A stretch of 60,000 nucleotides of DNA from Acanthaster planci (taxonomy: Eukaryota; Echinodermata; Asteroidea; Valvatida; Acanthasteridae). Position numbers and translations under genes: made by a program. How positions within the stretch are numbered: the first letter of the stretch is position 1; every line of letters begins with the position of its first letter. The stretch is from contig NW_019091361.1 in NCBI RefSeq assembly GCF_001949145.1, positions 2,178,919 through 2,238,918 on the forward strand, read 5' to 3'. Positions 43,601 to 55,484 of this stretch are shown piece by piece. The notes under the pieces are model-generated. The model worked only from the letters and a program-made list of their open reading frames with translations, did not search any database and was not told where the DNA came from.

Positions 43601-44277
43601 ACGGACACAATGTTGTTTAAAATGTTTTAAATTTTTACATGTTATTTCACAAACTTCTTCTTGTATTACAGACTAATTCCGAAAGCTTACAAGACGTGTA
43701 TACATTTCTATGCATTCAAGTTACATGTACACGTTTTATGATGTTCATGACCTTGTACAGGATTCTCCTAATATCGTACTTAATTTCCTTAAAGCCATAT
43801 CTCCCTGTTGAAACTTAACAGTACAAATTGTCGGGCGTCTTCCGACTGTCAGACAGTCTGACACTCGTACATGACGAGGGGCAGCAGACGCCCGAAAATT
43901 TGTACTACTAAGTTTCAACAGGGAGATATGGCTTTTAAGGAAATTAAGTATGTTATCAAGTTACATGTATAATGCGTTAATTGTGTTTATGCAAGCAACA
44001 AATCTTGTTTGATGTGTACCAAAAGGACCCACGCCTAAGATGGCAGCCTGTGGGGTGACGGACCAAGGAGGGAGTTGTTCGCGTTTGTGAAATTGAAAAT
44101 AACCACAATCTTTTTCTGTATCTTTTATAATAATCACTGCAGCTACGACAAGATCGTTCAAAAGTAAAGATTTCAACAGTACACGTTCTCGCCAATCTCT
44201 CCCTCCCTCTTTCTCCTCTCTCTCGTTAAGACTTACCGGAATTTAGCGGAGGCGAATTCCGTAGCAAATCGAAACAT
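39448..44277 (-). CDS. Non-RD protein kinase with long disordered N-terminal half, 8 exons
   Basis: Exons from 5' to 3': 44277-44237, 43556-43281, 42909-42733, 42590-42327, 42127-41554, 41443-41276, 40872-40796, 40681-39448; 2811 nt, 936 residues, all GT-AG with consistent phases (2,2,2,2,0,0,2). Residues 1-445 are Ser/Pro/Asp-rich and probably disordered. 445-525 are helical (RRIQEITAYIKRR; EIEENADRAEVLLGRLKIL). A Ser/Pro/Lys-rich linker follows, then a kinase domain (about 665-925). Seen: glycine loop LGCGDYGNVYL (673-678), Lys695 in AVKRL, HNDLHVGN (His-Asn-Asp 796-798, Asn803), DLG (823-825), APE (855-857). ATP and Mg contacts are intact, so activity is expected; HRD is HND, making it non-RD. 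Substrate, pathway and orthologue are not recognised. Confidence 0.82.
40796..40872 (-). CDS. Kinase gene exon 7
   Basis: Residues 501-525: EIEENADRAEVLLGRLKILI, then KGAKK, helix-like. Enters in phase 0, leaves in phase 2. Acceptor ACCTGCAG, donor AAAAG followed by GTATGG. Confidence 0.72.
41276..41443 (-). CDS. Kinase gene exon 6
   Basis: Residues 445-500: VLADEMRTLSPGARQRRIQE, then ITAYIKRRVDLQTLKDL, amphipathic helix-like. Phase 0 at both ends. Acceptor CTGTTTTAG, donor AAG followed by GTGAGT. Confidence 0.72.
41554..42127 (-). CDS. Kinase gene exon 5
   Basis: Residues 253-444; Ser/Pro/Glu-rich with a small Cys-containing stretch (QQKCQTCPPGQEDSSPDSSE). Predicted disordered from composition. 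Enters in phase 2, leaves in phase 0 (GTT followed by GTGAGT). Confidence 0.74.
42327..42590 (-). CDS. Kinase gene exon 4
   Basis: Residues 165-252; begins with a basic segment (DHLGFLKFLRRYRHRKVV), then polar sequence. Symmetric phase 2-2. Acceptor TTTTTTGTACACAG, donor AAAG followed by GTATGG. Confidence 0.7.
42733..42909 (-). CDS. Kinase gene exon 3
   Basis: Residues 106-164; Asn/Asp/Gly-rich (SLHDPNNESSLDTNNGSQG). Symmetric phase 2-2. Acceptor AATTTTCAG, donor CAG followed by GTACTG. Confidence 0.7.
43281..43556 (-). CDS. Kinase gene exon 2
   Basis: Residues 14-105; basic and Pro-rich (RRVAPPVPPVLPKYSSRLSP). Symmetric phase 2-2. Acceptor TATTTTACCAG, donor GAGGAG followed by GTATTA. Confidence 0.72.
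43777..43950. mobile_element. Fold-back MITE in kinase gene intron 1
   Basis: Arms of about 60 bases (43777-43839 and 43889-43950) are inverted copies with few differences. They include CCATATCTCCCTGTTGAAAC on the left and its complement on the right, and end in TACTTAATTTCCTTAAA-type termini. The short centre contains a second small palindrome (CTGTCAGACAG). Non-coding. Confidence 0.8.
44237..44277 (-). CDS. Kinase gene exon 1
   Basis: Codes for MFRFATEFASAKF plus two bases, ending CCG followed by GTAAGT. The Met is the only start that joins the phase 2 acceptor of exon 2. Confidence 0.7.
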
Positions 44278-44540
44278 CTTGATGATGAAAAGCTGCAAGC
44301 TTTGATAACTTTCCGAAATAATCAAATAATCTGAAGCAGGAGGAAATACTCCGAAGCACACTTTCTGTGTTAACTCAACGAGAGCAAAACGTAATCTGAT
44401 TTGTTGACTGTGTACATTGGTTACAAATCCACAGTGATTGTTGGTAAGATTAATTCTCGCGCGTCTGTAACTGTGTGTGACGAACAGAGACGTTAAACGC
44501 GCGCGTAATAACCCGTTGCTCTCTATCTGGTTCGTAAGTG

Positions 44541-44548
44541 TGACGTCA
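44541..44548. promoter_or_regulatory. CRE-like palindrome TGACGTCA
   Basis: Exact match to the CREB/ATF consensus, 264 bases upstream of the kinase ATG. It overlaps the outer end of the long palindrome. Function is inferred from position only. Confidence 0.4.
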
Positions 44549-44836
44549 CTTCAGTTTAAACCACACCCACTGCACATGCACTACACATAGAGATACATGT
44601 ACTGATCGTCGTAATCATGGAACCGGAAGTTAACGCGCAACTTCAGCGATCGTCCAATGGGAGCCTGAAAATCGTGGTGCGTCCGCCTTTGTGACGAAGT
44701 CACTTACGAACCGGATCCGATTCGTAAGTGACTTCGTCATACATGCGGACGCACCATTGACTGCACACAAGTTGCGCGGTAACTTCCTGTTCCATGTAAT
44801 CATGTGCGCAGTGGGTGTGGTTTAAACTGAAGTGAT
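44545..44836. repeat. Long imperfect palindrome upstream of the kinase gene
   Basis: The outer parts of the arms (CACTTCAGTTTAAACCACAC and its complement near 44813-44834) and the inner parts (GACGAAGTCACTTACGAA at 44693-44710 against 44721-44738) match exactly. The spacer CCGGATCCGA is itself nearly palindromic. The left arm has about 30-base insertions relative to the right. The left edge overlaps a TGACGTCA site. It begins 268 bases upstream of the kinase start codon. Confidence 0.85.
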
Positions 44837-44849
44837 GTGTATCCATTGA

Positions 44850-46998
44850 TCTCCATTATAATGGAGCGCGCACGTTGGACCGCGCACGTACTGGTTTACT
44901 GAACTGCTTTTATTGGATGCCGTGACGCGTGGTCTACGACAGTGTGAAAGTAGACCCATCATCAGCCAGGCCATGTCGCCATTCCACAAAAGAACCTTCT
45001 TACACTGTTACGTCATTGAGACACCCAACCGGAAGGCAGGGTAGAGTTCAACCGGAACTTACCCCTCCCTCCGAAATTCGGGAAAGAATATAACGGAGTG
45101 ATTAACAAAGTAAACATTTTGCCCGCTGCCTTAGTCTCCGCCTACCCCCCCCCCGAGAATCCCGGCTGGGCAGCTGCTAAAAGTCACGATGAAAAAAAGA
45201 GTGAATTTCAGCTTGTGCAAGCTTTGCGCAGTGTTTTTAGTTTGGAACTAATGCATGGGAAGCCAAAAAAGGAGGAAACCACAGCTAATAAGAAAAAGTT
45301 CCATGCCCGTATTAAATTTCTTTGTATTATAAGAGAAATACAAATGTGGATGGGGATATCAAATCTCTCGACTCAGAAACCTGCAGTCTGGCTTTAGACG
45401 CCTCCAGGCTGATAGAATTTCTATGGGCCATAATAAATAAGGAGTCTCACATCAGGCAGGATTCCCACCATTTTGTGAAATGTGATCTTTAATATTTTTC
45501 GCTTTTTGACAAAAACAAAAGGCTCAAGATAAAAAAATTTAGAAAAACCAAAATTCACTGTTAATGTTTTGCCGCTTTTAAACGAGCTAGATTTTCTCTG
45601 GCTTTATAAGCAGGAAAGTGACAGTGAATTTTTTCTGTTCCTCGTTTTCCTCTTTCAAGTGATTATTTGGTACATTGGTCTCTTAATTGTCGATGTGAAT
45701 TTAATTCGCAAGTTGCCTCGAATGATGGATGTCAAACACATCAAAACGGCTTTTAACTTAATTGTAATAAATTATATCTATAAAACGGAGCAACTATAAC
45801 AATTTACGGCCTTTAAAAAGGTGCACATACATGCTTCCAACTTTCACTCTTCGCGTATTGCACATTTGCTATTTAAGGATTTAATTTACTTTACTATTAC
45901 GGAAAAATGTTGGACACAAAGGGTTACACTTACCGTCGATGGCTTTTCAATTTGAAACACACAATTCACAAGAGTGCACTTTTCTTTTACAATACTGCAT
46001 ATTTTTACGCATCTTTCAAACATGAGGAAAAACGGTGACCTCTAAATTCTAATAATGGCAAAAGAAATTTGTAACTTTGCAATTTTTTGTAGGGGGGGGG
46101 CAATAAGGTGAGGTATCACAATTCAATATCTAGCACACAACATCTATTTCTTGGTTATTTGGTTCAATTTGTCTTAAGATATTTGGGGGGGGGGCATCTG
46201 CCTGGAGGCTCCTCCCCAGCCACTAGTGCTCCACTGGTCTCCAATAGAGATGTGGCCTTACTGAATGACATGAGGCCACTGTTTGGGCATGGAGGAAGGA
46301 CACAGAAGGAGCTACAACGCTGGCACATCAAAGTGCTCGATGATCATCGCCGCCCGGTCAGACAAACAATAGCAAACATTCCAAAAATGGCCGACTATTG
46401 CCTGCAGTTCAGCCGGACCAGTGGGGCCAGTAATATCCTTGCAATATTTGTGGAGTTTTCTTTGCAATTAACTGCAACTTGTCGCAGTGACCAGGAAATA
46501 GAAAAAAATCTAGCATTAGATTTACTTTTGCCGTCATGAATAATTTCTTTTAAAGATTTTGATGCACTTTTCCATTATCCATGAAATGTTTGTAATTTTA
46601 TTTTGTCACTCCAAAACACCAGTTTTCAAAGTCTTTCTACGTGGTCAAGACTCTTGACCACCACAGGACAGTTAAGTTCACGAAAAACAAAATGCGCTGT
46701 TTCATCGCAAGGAGTGATCATGAATTCTCATAAAATACCTTTTCGTGTAAATTCAGTGATAAAAATGATTCAAATAAAACACAAGATCTTATAAATAACT
46801 GGGCTTTTTATTCCCAAAATTAGTCCAGAAGAAAGCGTTCGGTAAGGGCAAAATCTGCACATGAACACTTACGGCACACAGCCTAATACAAGCGACTGCG
46901 CAAGCATTAAATTTGATGTAGTTGTCAGATCATACCAGGCACCAACGATGGCATGAATATTCAACTTCCTATACTGCAGTACACAACATTTTAAGGGT
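44850..46998. other. Intergenic region, no gene supported
   Basis: ORFs of 99 (45098-45397 +), 76 (45569-45799 +) and 143 codons (46108-46539 +) occur. The last has an unusually ordinary composition (NDMRPLFGHGGRTQKELQRW) but no recognised domain, start context or splice partner. G-runs lie near 46093 and 46183. Confidence 0.4.
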
Positions 46999-47170
46999 GC
47001 AGATTACCAGCGAAAAAATGCGGCGAAATGGGGTAAAAAGGGGGCTTATGGTTGTGAAATGCGTGGCAAGCATTCGCATGCGCTCTGGCTAGGACATACC
47101 GGACATGCCAGAAAGCGGTAATTGGCCAGATGTTGTAGCCCGGGCAGTTCAAACTCCTTCTGTGCCCTTC
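46999..47170 (+). repeat. Dispersed repeat, copy 2
   Basis: Related to 15258-15445 in the same orientation, sharing GCAGATTACCAGCGAAAAA and GCCCGGGCAGTTCAAACTCC with diverged sequence between. Confidence 0.75.
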
Positions 47171-49639
47171 ATGGTTTGGGCCAGTGTGCACTACTGTTGA
47201 GCCTTATCTGAAAGTCACGGCTGCAGCTGCAAACAACACACATACACATACATGTACCTATGAAAGCCAGTCAAGCCACTACAGCTTGCGGCCGCTTCCC
47301 AATGATACATGAATTTCTCACAGCTTTAGCAGGTTGATTCAGGTCTTCCTGTGGCTGAGGATTACCATGGAGGCCAAGGACGACACTTACAATTCTTTCA
47401 CAATCTTCACAAAACAACATGTATTTTTGTTAATTCCTTGCACGACTGGGGTGTCCTTTTGAAGCCACCATAATAAAGTGCACCTGAGTAATTCTGTGTA
47501 GCCATTGGTCACATAAGGTACATGAAGCCAGCATGATCACAAAATTCACGACTGTTCAAATAACTGCTCTCATGAATACACTTTGGTTATATAGAGTCAC
47601 GAATACCACACAGTGTACAGTGCCAGAATGCAGACAGAATGTATATACACAGTGCATGGACATTCTAGTATTGACAATGCTCACAATATGCACGAGAATG
47701 GATCAAAATACACTATGTAAGGAATGGAACTGTCCATTGGTAGGGCCAGGATCACTATGTACCGGTAACTGGCATTCAAAATGAGCTGTAACCCTTTCCA
47801 CACTAGGTTCAACTCTTCAACAGTTGTAATTAGCGATGCATCATGATTGACGTCTCACCCTGTCTGAAGAAGTATTTGTAGTGGCAATGGTTTCCCTTTG
47901 TGTGACATGGTGCATAGCCCTACCCAAGGACAGCAAGGCCTGTTTTACACAGGCACTTACAGAAAATAAGGCAGACTGAGGAGATATGACAGATGGATGT
48001 CATATGTACAAAACCCAGTTTGTGAAATAAGTATATGTAGTCCTCGCAGGCAGAGCTAGCCAGTAAAAATTAAGACAAACATCTAGCAGTCATCCTGAAG
48101 TACGTACATACAAATTGTCCGACTTTTTAGACCTCATCCAACTGTGAATACATGACACATGCAGTGGCTTCACACCCCTCTGCCCCCTCTGCCTTTGTAC
48201 GCATACATACTCCATAATGCCATTTAACTCATCAACTCATCAGACCAATGTCATCGGGTAATGGTTACATGGCAAAAGGTGACGCGTTTTAATTGAAAGA
48301 TTCACATGGCTACGCTCTATTTTGTAATTTTTGCCACTCAGTGTATACATTTGGACCTCCCTTCCCTGTGGGTGTACGCAATGTTAACAAGCCTCCCTCC
48401 CCCCATTTGTACCTTACGGATGGCCCCTTAGATGACCCCTGGAGTCTGACAATAGTTTACTGATTACACTTTCTTCTCTAGGAAGTTGCAGTGGAGGGAA
48501 GTATTTTCAATCCTCCCACCTTTCCATTGTTATTGCCGCTACTTTTTGGATTTGTACCGTAGTGGTGTACATGTGAACCAATTGTCCACCCCAGTCAGGC
48601 ACCATTTTCCTGCAGAGGTCTGAAGGCATACACAACACTTGACAGGCGAGGACGCACCACAAACTGTACTGCTTCATCAAAGGCAAGGAAAAATGTCAAG
48701 AGCTTTCACCTTCCTCAGAGGTTCCTTGACATCCAGATTTGCATGTTCCAGAGGGCGTACTTGCAATTATTACATAGGGAGAATGAGGAACTTCTACTAT
48801 GGGACAACCTCACTTTTGAAAACACTGAGAAGGAACTTCCTGTGAAAGGCCAAGGTACTACTTAATCCTTTATAATTACTCCACCCTCCAATTACAGGAA
48901 TGCCTGAGAAGGTTCATAGAGAACATAAAGTTTGTGGCTTTGCAGTATCTGTAATTTTTTCCAACTCAACAAATGGTTATGCTACACGTAGATAGCACTT
49001 GGTCCCAAATCCGCAACTGTGGACAGTACAAAAACCTCATGCTAGCCTAGACATCCTCCCTTTCCAACTGTTCCCAACATCAGCAATGATGCATACAAAC
49101 TCAGCATCACGCGCAGAAGCAGAGGATATGGCCAAACAATGGTGGTGCTATCTGCAAATTTGTGACAGCTGGTATACTTCACTCTCCGGTAAAAACCCAT
49201 TCAGCGTTCCAACTATGCTTGTGTATATGAAGATTTACCAGTTTCAAGGATGTGCACAGTTAGAACACCTAACTTGTTCTGAACACAAGTAAGGAAAGAT
49301 TTGGAATGGAATGGTAAGAACAATTTCTCAGGAGATAGAGGAAGTTTTCCACTCCATGAGGCCGAGAGAATGAAAGGTATCGTCTGTCACCAAATGAAAT
49401 TATTCTTTCCATTTCATGAATGCAAAACATTCACTGCTTGACATAAAATGTGAATAAATTCTGGCATCACTTGAACAAAACCTCCCCCCAAAATCCCTAC
49501 TAGAATAAATCTTTTCAGTTCAGATATCTGTCCATCAGTTAAAAGAGAAATAGTGTTTCACATTATCTTCTAACGATAGGTGAAGACCCATGCTACAGCA
49601 CCACCAACAGCATGACCACACAAATTGAGAAATAGAACT
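47171..49639. other. Region 3' of the MYORG-like gene
   Basis: AT-rich with short ORFs only. Part may be 3' untranslated sequence of the MYORG-like gene if the AATAAA at 49640-49645 is not used. Nothing else recognised. Confidence 0.4.
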
Positions 49640-49645
49640 TTTATT
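49640..49645 (-). other. Candidate polyadenylation signal for the MYORG-like gene
   Basis: AATAAA on the minus strand, about 220 bases beyond the stop codon. Confidence 0.45.
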
Positions 49646-49867
49646 GATCCATTTACATTCAACATGGACTGTCTATTTTTTGCAGTGCGGCACACAGTGC
49701 AATAGGACAGTTCAATGACAGGTGATTAATGATCCACCAATCAGATGACGGAGTTATTCAGACACTTTATAAATGTTATCATCTGGGGTCATGCCATCCC
49801 ACGGTGCCCCCAAATTTCATCTGTGGCACTGCTAAATAACTTATTACCCGACCATAACCCCAAAGGG

Positions 49868-50124
49868 TCAAACTTTAACAAATGTCGCAACCTCATCAAT
49901 TCCGACAGGATAGTCTTTCAGCCACATTCCCCCAGCGAGGATGGTCTGTTTTCCCAGTTCTTCTTTCCAGTTCCCAGCGGGAAGGTAGATGTCACGTGCC
50001 CGGGCATGCTGGGTCAAGACTGGCGCCACCAAGTACGCACTGCCGATCAGGAACTGGGAATCAATGTGCTGGGCAACTTTGTCCGTCGGGGCAATCCACC
50101 AGATAGGCCTGATAACTGGGTAGC
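49868..50124 (-). CDS. MYORG: MYORG-like exon 2 (last)
   Basis: Residues 623-707 and the TGA stop: GYPVIRPIWWIAPTDKVAQH, then the QFLIGSAYLVAPVLT and YPVGIDEVATFVKV blocks typical of the GH31 C-terminus. The acceptor TTATCACAG joins in phase 1. Confidence 0.9.
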
Positions 50125-52259
50125 CTGTGATAAATTAAATCAAAAGAAATAACTTCCGATTGTTGATGAAATATTAAAAAAAAAACACAAAAAGACTTGA
50201 ACCTTCAACCAAATGGGTTTTCATCACAATGTTTACGTTTTCCTCTGAATACCCAAAGACCTGGGGAGTATATTTGGTGCTCATCTGTACAAAATGCCTT
50301 GTAAGTTTCATAACCTAGACAACATGAGAGCAGATTTTCTGTACCAAGTGTTATAAGCCTTGAAAATACATGTAGCAAATAAATGATCTCACCTTTTGTA
50401 ATGACCTCGCTGGAAAAATTGAAAATCATTGGAGTCACGACGTCCTCGTGAATTTTGACCATTTTATGTGCGATTCGAATGACCTCTTCGTCGTACTGCC
50501 ACGGCGCGACAGAAAACTGCATGGAGGGGAGGTAGGCCATCAGCTCCACCCATCTGATGTACAGCTCACGGTTTGGATGGTTGACATCGACGGAATATAC
50601 GTTGGTGCTGACATAACCAGGGAGGATGAAGGGATAACCAAGAATACCCATAAGGAGGGCAGTTGGGATCACGGTCAGCAGCCCGTTGTTGTAGTTCCAG
50701 TTGGCGTCTCTATCCACCATCCTCACAAATACTGGCTGGTGCTGGGTCTGGTGCCCACAGCGGACATTAATCTGTTGATTGATGGTGGAAACCAGTTCCA
50801 CGTACTGGGTGCAGTACAGGTTAGGATCGTTGAACGGAACAGTCGCATTGTAGATGAAGGGGATGTAGGAAACCTCACCGGCGTCGAATCTGAAGGAGTC
50901 CAGGCCGTAGTCCGTCTGCATCTTCCTCAGCAGGCCAATGTACCAGTTGGCAGCACCCTCGTCAGAGACGTCTAGTATTGCACCAATGCCATTCCACCAT
51001 TTGATCAAAGCAGGCACGCGACCGCTGGGTTCCCGCATCCAGTAGTTGTGTGATATCCCCTTGCGAAACGTTGGGGAATCAATGTTGGCAAACGGGTGAG
51101 TCCAGGCAGATACGCGAAAGCCTTTATCATGAAGATCTTCTATCATCTCTCTTGCGTTGGGGAATTTTGTCTGCGTGAAGTCTACATCTCCGTAATGTAA
51201 TGTGTACTTGTCGTCAATCTCGATGTGACTGTTCGGGAATCCATGGTGGTTGATCTCGTCAGCGTATTCAATCACAGCTGACTGGTTGATGTTGACATGA
51301 TATCGTGCCCCTGTTGACCATATCGGCCATCTGAACATGCGCTCGTCCGGCAAACCAGGAGGTCTGCTGAAGTAATTTTGCAGAATATATTCATGCACTT
51401 TCCTGACGTCCTCTCCCATGCACACCGTGTATTTCAGAGATGCATGCTTGTTGGTTGGGTTCTGATAGGGTGAGTTGAAATATTCAGCTTTAAAGCACAA
51501 TTCCCGGTTTGTCTGTTTCTCATTGATGGACACATGAAGAGGGGTGTCTCTCTCAACAAATACCGCAACACCTCTGGACGACAACCAGTAACGTTCCAAC
51601 ACAGATCCAAATGCATTCCTTTCAGAGACGATGTCCCCCGATACATAGGGTTGCATGGAAATTCTAAGCTTTTCCAGCACCCAGTGCTGTGAATGTACAA
51701 TACTTCCCCCGTACCAATGTGAATCGTTCAGTGAGATACAGTCTAGCGGGGCAAAGTTCAACCGCAAGGCTGTCCAATCAACATTGATGCATTTGATATT
51801 GTTCTTAAGCACGACATACTCAATGTCCATTTCTGCCAGGGGTGACTCATCCTGAAGCGTCACATTAATCCAAGTCAAGCAAAGCGAGTTGAGGCTGTCA
51901 GCCTCCTTTGTGCAGTCCTGAAGCTCCGCCCCCTCTGGGAGATTCATCCCAACTTTATCCCTGAACACTGTCTGTCCCTCAGCATCACTCAAAATCACCA
52001 CTCGCCCCTGGGGGTCAAAGGACATGGGACCAATGGCCACAAATGACATGCGGCCATGTTGGGTGACATAGTACCAGGCAAGCAGTGCAAATATAAGCAC
52101 TGCCACAAAAAAAGCCATGAGACCATGCCTGGTCTTTTTACGGAGGTAGCAAGGACCACGGGACAAGGGTTTATCAACGCTTGGCGTTTTTCTGCTAGCC
52201 GAGAGGGGCGTGCTATTGAGCGGACCAGGCGAGTCCTCGTATGAATATTTGCTATGCAT
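49868..52259 (-). CDS. MYORG: MYORG-like family 31 glycoside hydrolase, type II membrane protein
   Basis: Two exons, 52259-50393 and 50124-49868: 2124 nt, 707 residues (human MYORG 714). MYORG is a membrane glycosidase of the ER and nuclear envelope with reported alpha-galactosidase activity. Seen: a Ser/Lys-rich cytosolic N-terminus, one hydrophobic helix (about 46-65, GLMAFFVAVLIFALLAWYYV) giving type II topology, a beta-rich segment, then the GH31 barrel. DSFRFDAGEVSYIP carries the nucleophile Asp459. VFVRMVDRDANW carries the acid/base Asp516; the 57-residue spacing equals that recalled for the human enzyme. GYPVIRPIWWIAP, FLIGSAYLVAPVL and ARDIYLPAGNWKE mark the C-terminal part. Catalytic residues are intact. 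Other GH31 members (GAA, GANAB) lack this N-terminal anchor and length. Confidence 0.93.
50393..52259 (-). CDS. MYORG: MYORG-like exon 1
   Basis: Residues 1-622 plus one base in a single long exon: membrane anchor, beta domain and nearly all of the catalytic barrel. The donor is AAAG followed by GTGAGA; reading through it would give an unrelated tail ending at 50205. Confidence 0.93.
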
Positions 52260-53149
52260 TGGTACCAGTTCTTCCCAAAGACGGTGTTGAAGTGAAAACC
52301 TGGACTGCTGTAGATGCTGTCACTAGGACTGAGAATCAGGAATCAGTACCTAGGACAATGTACCTTTCAGGTTAAGTGGTCACCAGTTGATTTTAAATTT
52401 GATTCATTTTATATTTGTGGTGCATGCAGCTTTGCACTTTGCTTAGGTAAAATATCCTGTGCTTTTGTCTCCCAAGAACTGCTTCAGAGCGGTGCTAAAT
52501 GCTTTCCTGCTGTCTGAGCCCTACGTCTGCCAACAACCAATGTGCGAGATCAGTCGGTGATCATCTGTGCTGAGACGACGATCCCTTGATCTGTTTCTTC
52601 GGTGATGCGATAAAAATAACTCCCTCCCTTCACATCCAGATCAATAGTCTAGGGTGAATAAATAAACAGATGCCACTCCATCTGCAAACAGGGGAGGGGG
52701 AGAGAAAATAAGAGTGAAATAAATTTCGTTGCAGTCAAGTTTTCTTGCCTGCCTTTCGAAACCGATTCCGGAGCAATTTTATTTTGGGTTCGACTGAAAT
52801 AAATTTGACTGTCAACACAACTTATGGACCTGGAACAGAGCCAAGTATGACTGCTGTTTTTAACTCTTCAACAGTCAGAAAAAACCCTGATATCATCAGT
52901 CTTTGACAATTGTTCAGTTGAAGAATAAGTATTCTTAGTCAAAGATAATGCTGGCATTGTATGCATTGCTTTCTGTCAGCTTCTATGGAAAAATATGCAC
53001 TGCAGGACAAACTGCATAAAATTCAATTACAGGGCAATAAATAAACCCAAGAATCTTACTGGTAATCAACTGAAGATTTCTGTCCAACAATTCCGAAAAA
53101 ATCATAGGTAAAGAAATGTAATTATGAATCCACAAATTGTATGCACAAG
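52260..53149. other. Upstream of the MYORG-like gene
   Basis: Likely promoter and 5' untranslated region; no TATA box or clear first exon identified. Nothing else recognised. Confidence 0.35.
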
Positions 53150-54647
53150 TATTCTCGCCATCTACTGGTACACTACATTGTACATGTACATATGCATAAA
53201 TGTACATGTGCATACATGTACATATACAGTACACATATTATCATACAGTAATTGATAATGAAAGGTACATGAACCCACAGTGTGCATACATGTACATAGA
53301 TGGAAACATGTACATGTACATCTCCGCAATGCAAAGACATACAGAACTGTTTTATAAAGAAATAGCTACACGTATATGAATGTATTCAGGCAAGGTCACA
53401 AACTTAAAACAGAAACTTGTACTGTACACAAGTTACAATGACAAAAGCACATTAAAGAGAAACAGTGAACTCTAGGCCCCGGAGAAGGAAAAAAAAGTTC
53501 AACAGCTAAACTTCCCCCAACGATTGTACTAATCGTTAACTCTCGTCTATTGTCTACACGTACGTCTACATGCACTGGTAACATGCATTTCATATTTCAA
53601 TTTCAGTTAATTTGTTTACCGGTACTTGACGAAACACTGATGTAGACGTGCTCTTAAAGCATAAACACAATGTGTAAAGATAGGGTCCCAACGACATACC
53701 GGTACAAAGGGGGGGTTCATTAAACAAATTTCAAACTTCTCTACGGGTAACCAGCCAATTCACCCACTCATTTTTACACTTTGCATAATATTCTAGAAGC
53801 ACCCATCAACCCTCTAACTCTCGAGTCAACAGCCATCACTCACAGAAAAATTAACTTTACACACTGTGTCCTCGCAAGCTAGAGGGTAGAATGCAATCAT
53901 GCGAGCCAGCCAAAATCTCATCATTTCTGCATTGGGGAATTCCTCTGTGGGCAAGACCCTTGGGGCTGCCAGAAATGGCCCCAAATCAGTGTGTTTACGG
54001 CTGTGCGTTTTACCTGAATGCATAATGTGCAGATAGAGACCTCAGGGGCATGAAAGAAATATTCCAAAGATTTTGAGGTTGTTCTATAGAGAATGAAATT
54101 TTCATCGCCAAACGTCCCCTAACAGCCTAAAAGTCTGTCCTAAACATGTTTCCAATGACACGTAGGTGAATGAAATACATCAGTGTGACATATGACTTAC
54201 ATGTACATGTACAGTATTTACAGTCACCAAAAATGAGCCAAAATGTTCAAAATTCGTTTTAAATTGTTGACATGAAAATTATTCTTTAAAAATGGATGAC
54301 TTCAAGTTTCATTTTGCATTTCAAAATGTTTGGTCAGACAAACCCCATGCACTGTGCAAGGATGAACATGTTCAGTTAACCGCTACTATTTTAAAATAGT
54401 AAAAATATCACTCATTAGTTTCAGAAAGTAATCCTAAACCAACATGGCCAAAATAAATGGGACCACTGCTAATCTGCGTTACATGTACCTTTGTACATGT
54501 ATATTAAACAATGATGTTTTCAACAGTGAAAATTCATGCAAGACATGTGAGTATGTTGTGTACATGTATGTCACTTGGTTCATGCAATGCACATAGTACA
54601 TGTGCCATAGCGGTATGACAGCGTAATTGTATGTTAACAATCCTTAC

Positions 54648-54719
54648 CTCCAACAGACAAGAGCCAGTTGATGAGCATGGATTCATTAAAGGGGATGCCA
54701 TGCACATCACAAGCCATGG
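54648..54719 (-). other. Possible first coding exon, unassigned
   Basis: On the minus strand a strong start context (AGCCATGG) opens MACDVHGIPFNESMLINWLL, then SVG, ending GGAG followed by GTAAGG, a good donor. No matching downstream exon was found before the MYORG-like gene, so this may be chance. Confidence 0.2.
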
Positions 54720-55484
54720 CTGGGCAAGGAGAGCTCAAGTTTTCCAAAATGTATTAATTTCCAGCATGGCAGTTTTTCAATCATCTTTGAATTAACCTGA
54801 AATTCATGTACTATGCATGTACATGCAGATGTGTACAAACACTGCATGAGAATGATTTCTGAAGTAGCAGGAGTACACTGGTGCTGGTGTGTGCATTGTC
54901 ACACTTGTGACTTTTGGCAAATATTTACACGTGTAAGAGATACATGTGCTTGTATTAAAAAAATTATTTAGTTACACACACATGTACACATACATTTTGT
55001 ACATGTGATTACTAAGTCCACTGGAGAGAGTCTAATCATGAAAATCTACTTACATGTACAGGTACATCTGCCTCCTGTTGCCATGGCTACAACCATATGC
55101 TTCTTTATACATTTTTGATGAGTTAAGGACATCTGTTGCTGCGTGCCTAGACATTCCTACTTTTGCATGACTCTGCATGCCAACTGAATTTGTCTCACTT
55201 CCCTTGGCCAAACTCAGTTCCCATTGGTTAACAATTCCTATGTCAAGGGCTTGCACTGCGCAATGACCCGCAAATACACTGTACCAAGACTTGTACATGT
55301 ACTGGGACTAAAACAGAAGATTTCTCTGAGATGTGGGAGGGCAGCGTTGGTGGGGGATGAAGCATTAAAAACAATATACATAGATCATCAATGCTCATCA
55401 CTGCTGACGCACATTTGCATGTACAGTGTGCAACACGTACACTTGTCTTAGGCCGAGACATGACAGGGAGTCAAAATGGCATTA

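Noticed and set aside
46108-46539. 143-codon plus-strand ORF
   Set aside because: No domain, no splice partner and flanked by G-runs. It could be a fragment of an unknown gene but I cannot support it.
50205-50392. Extension of the MYORG-like frame past the donor to a stop at 50205
   Set aside because: The extension has no GH31 similarity, whereas splicing to 50124 restores the conserved C-terminus.
50448-50975. 175-codon plus-strand ORF
   Set aside because: Antisense shadow of the MYORG-like catalytic exon.
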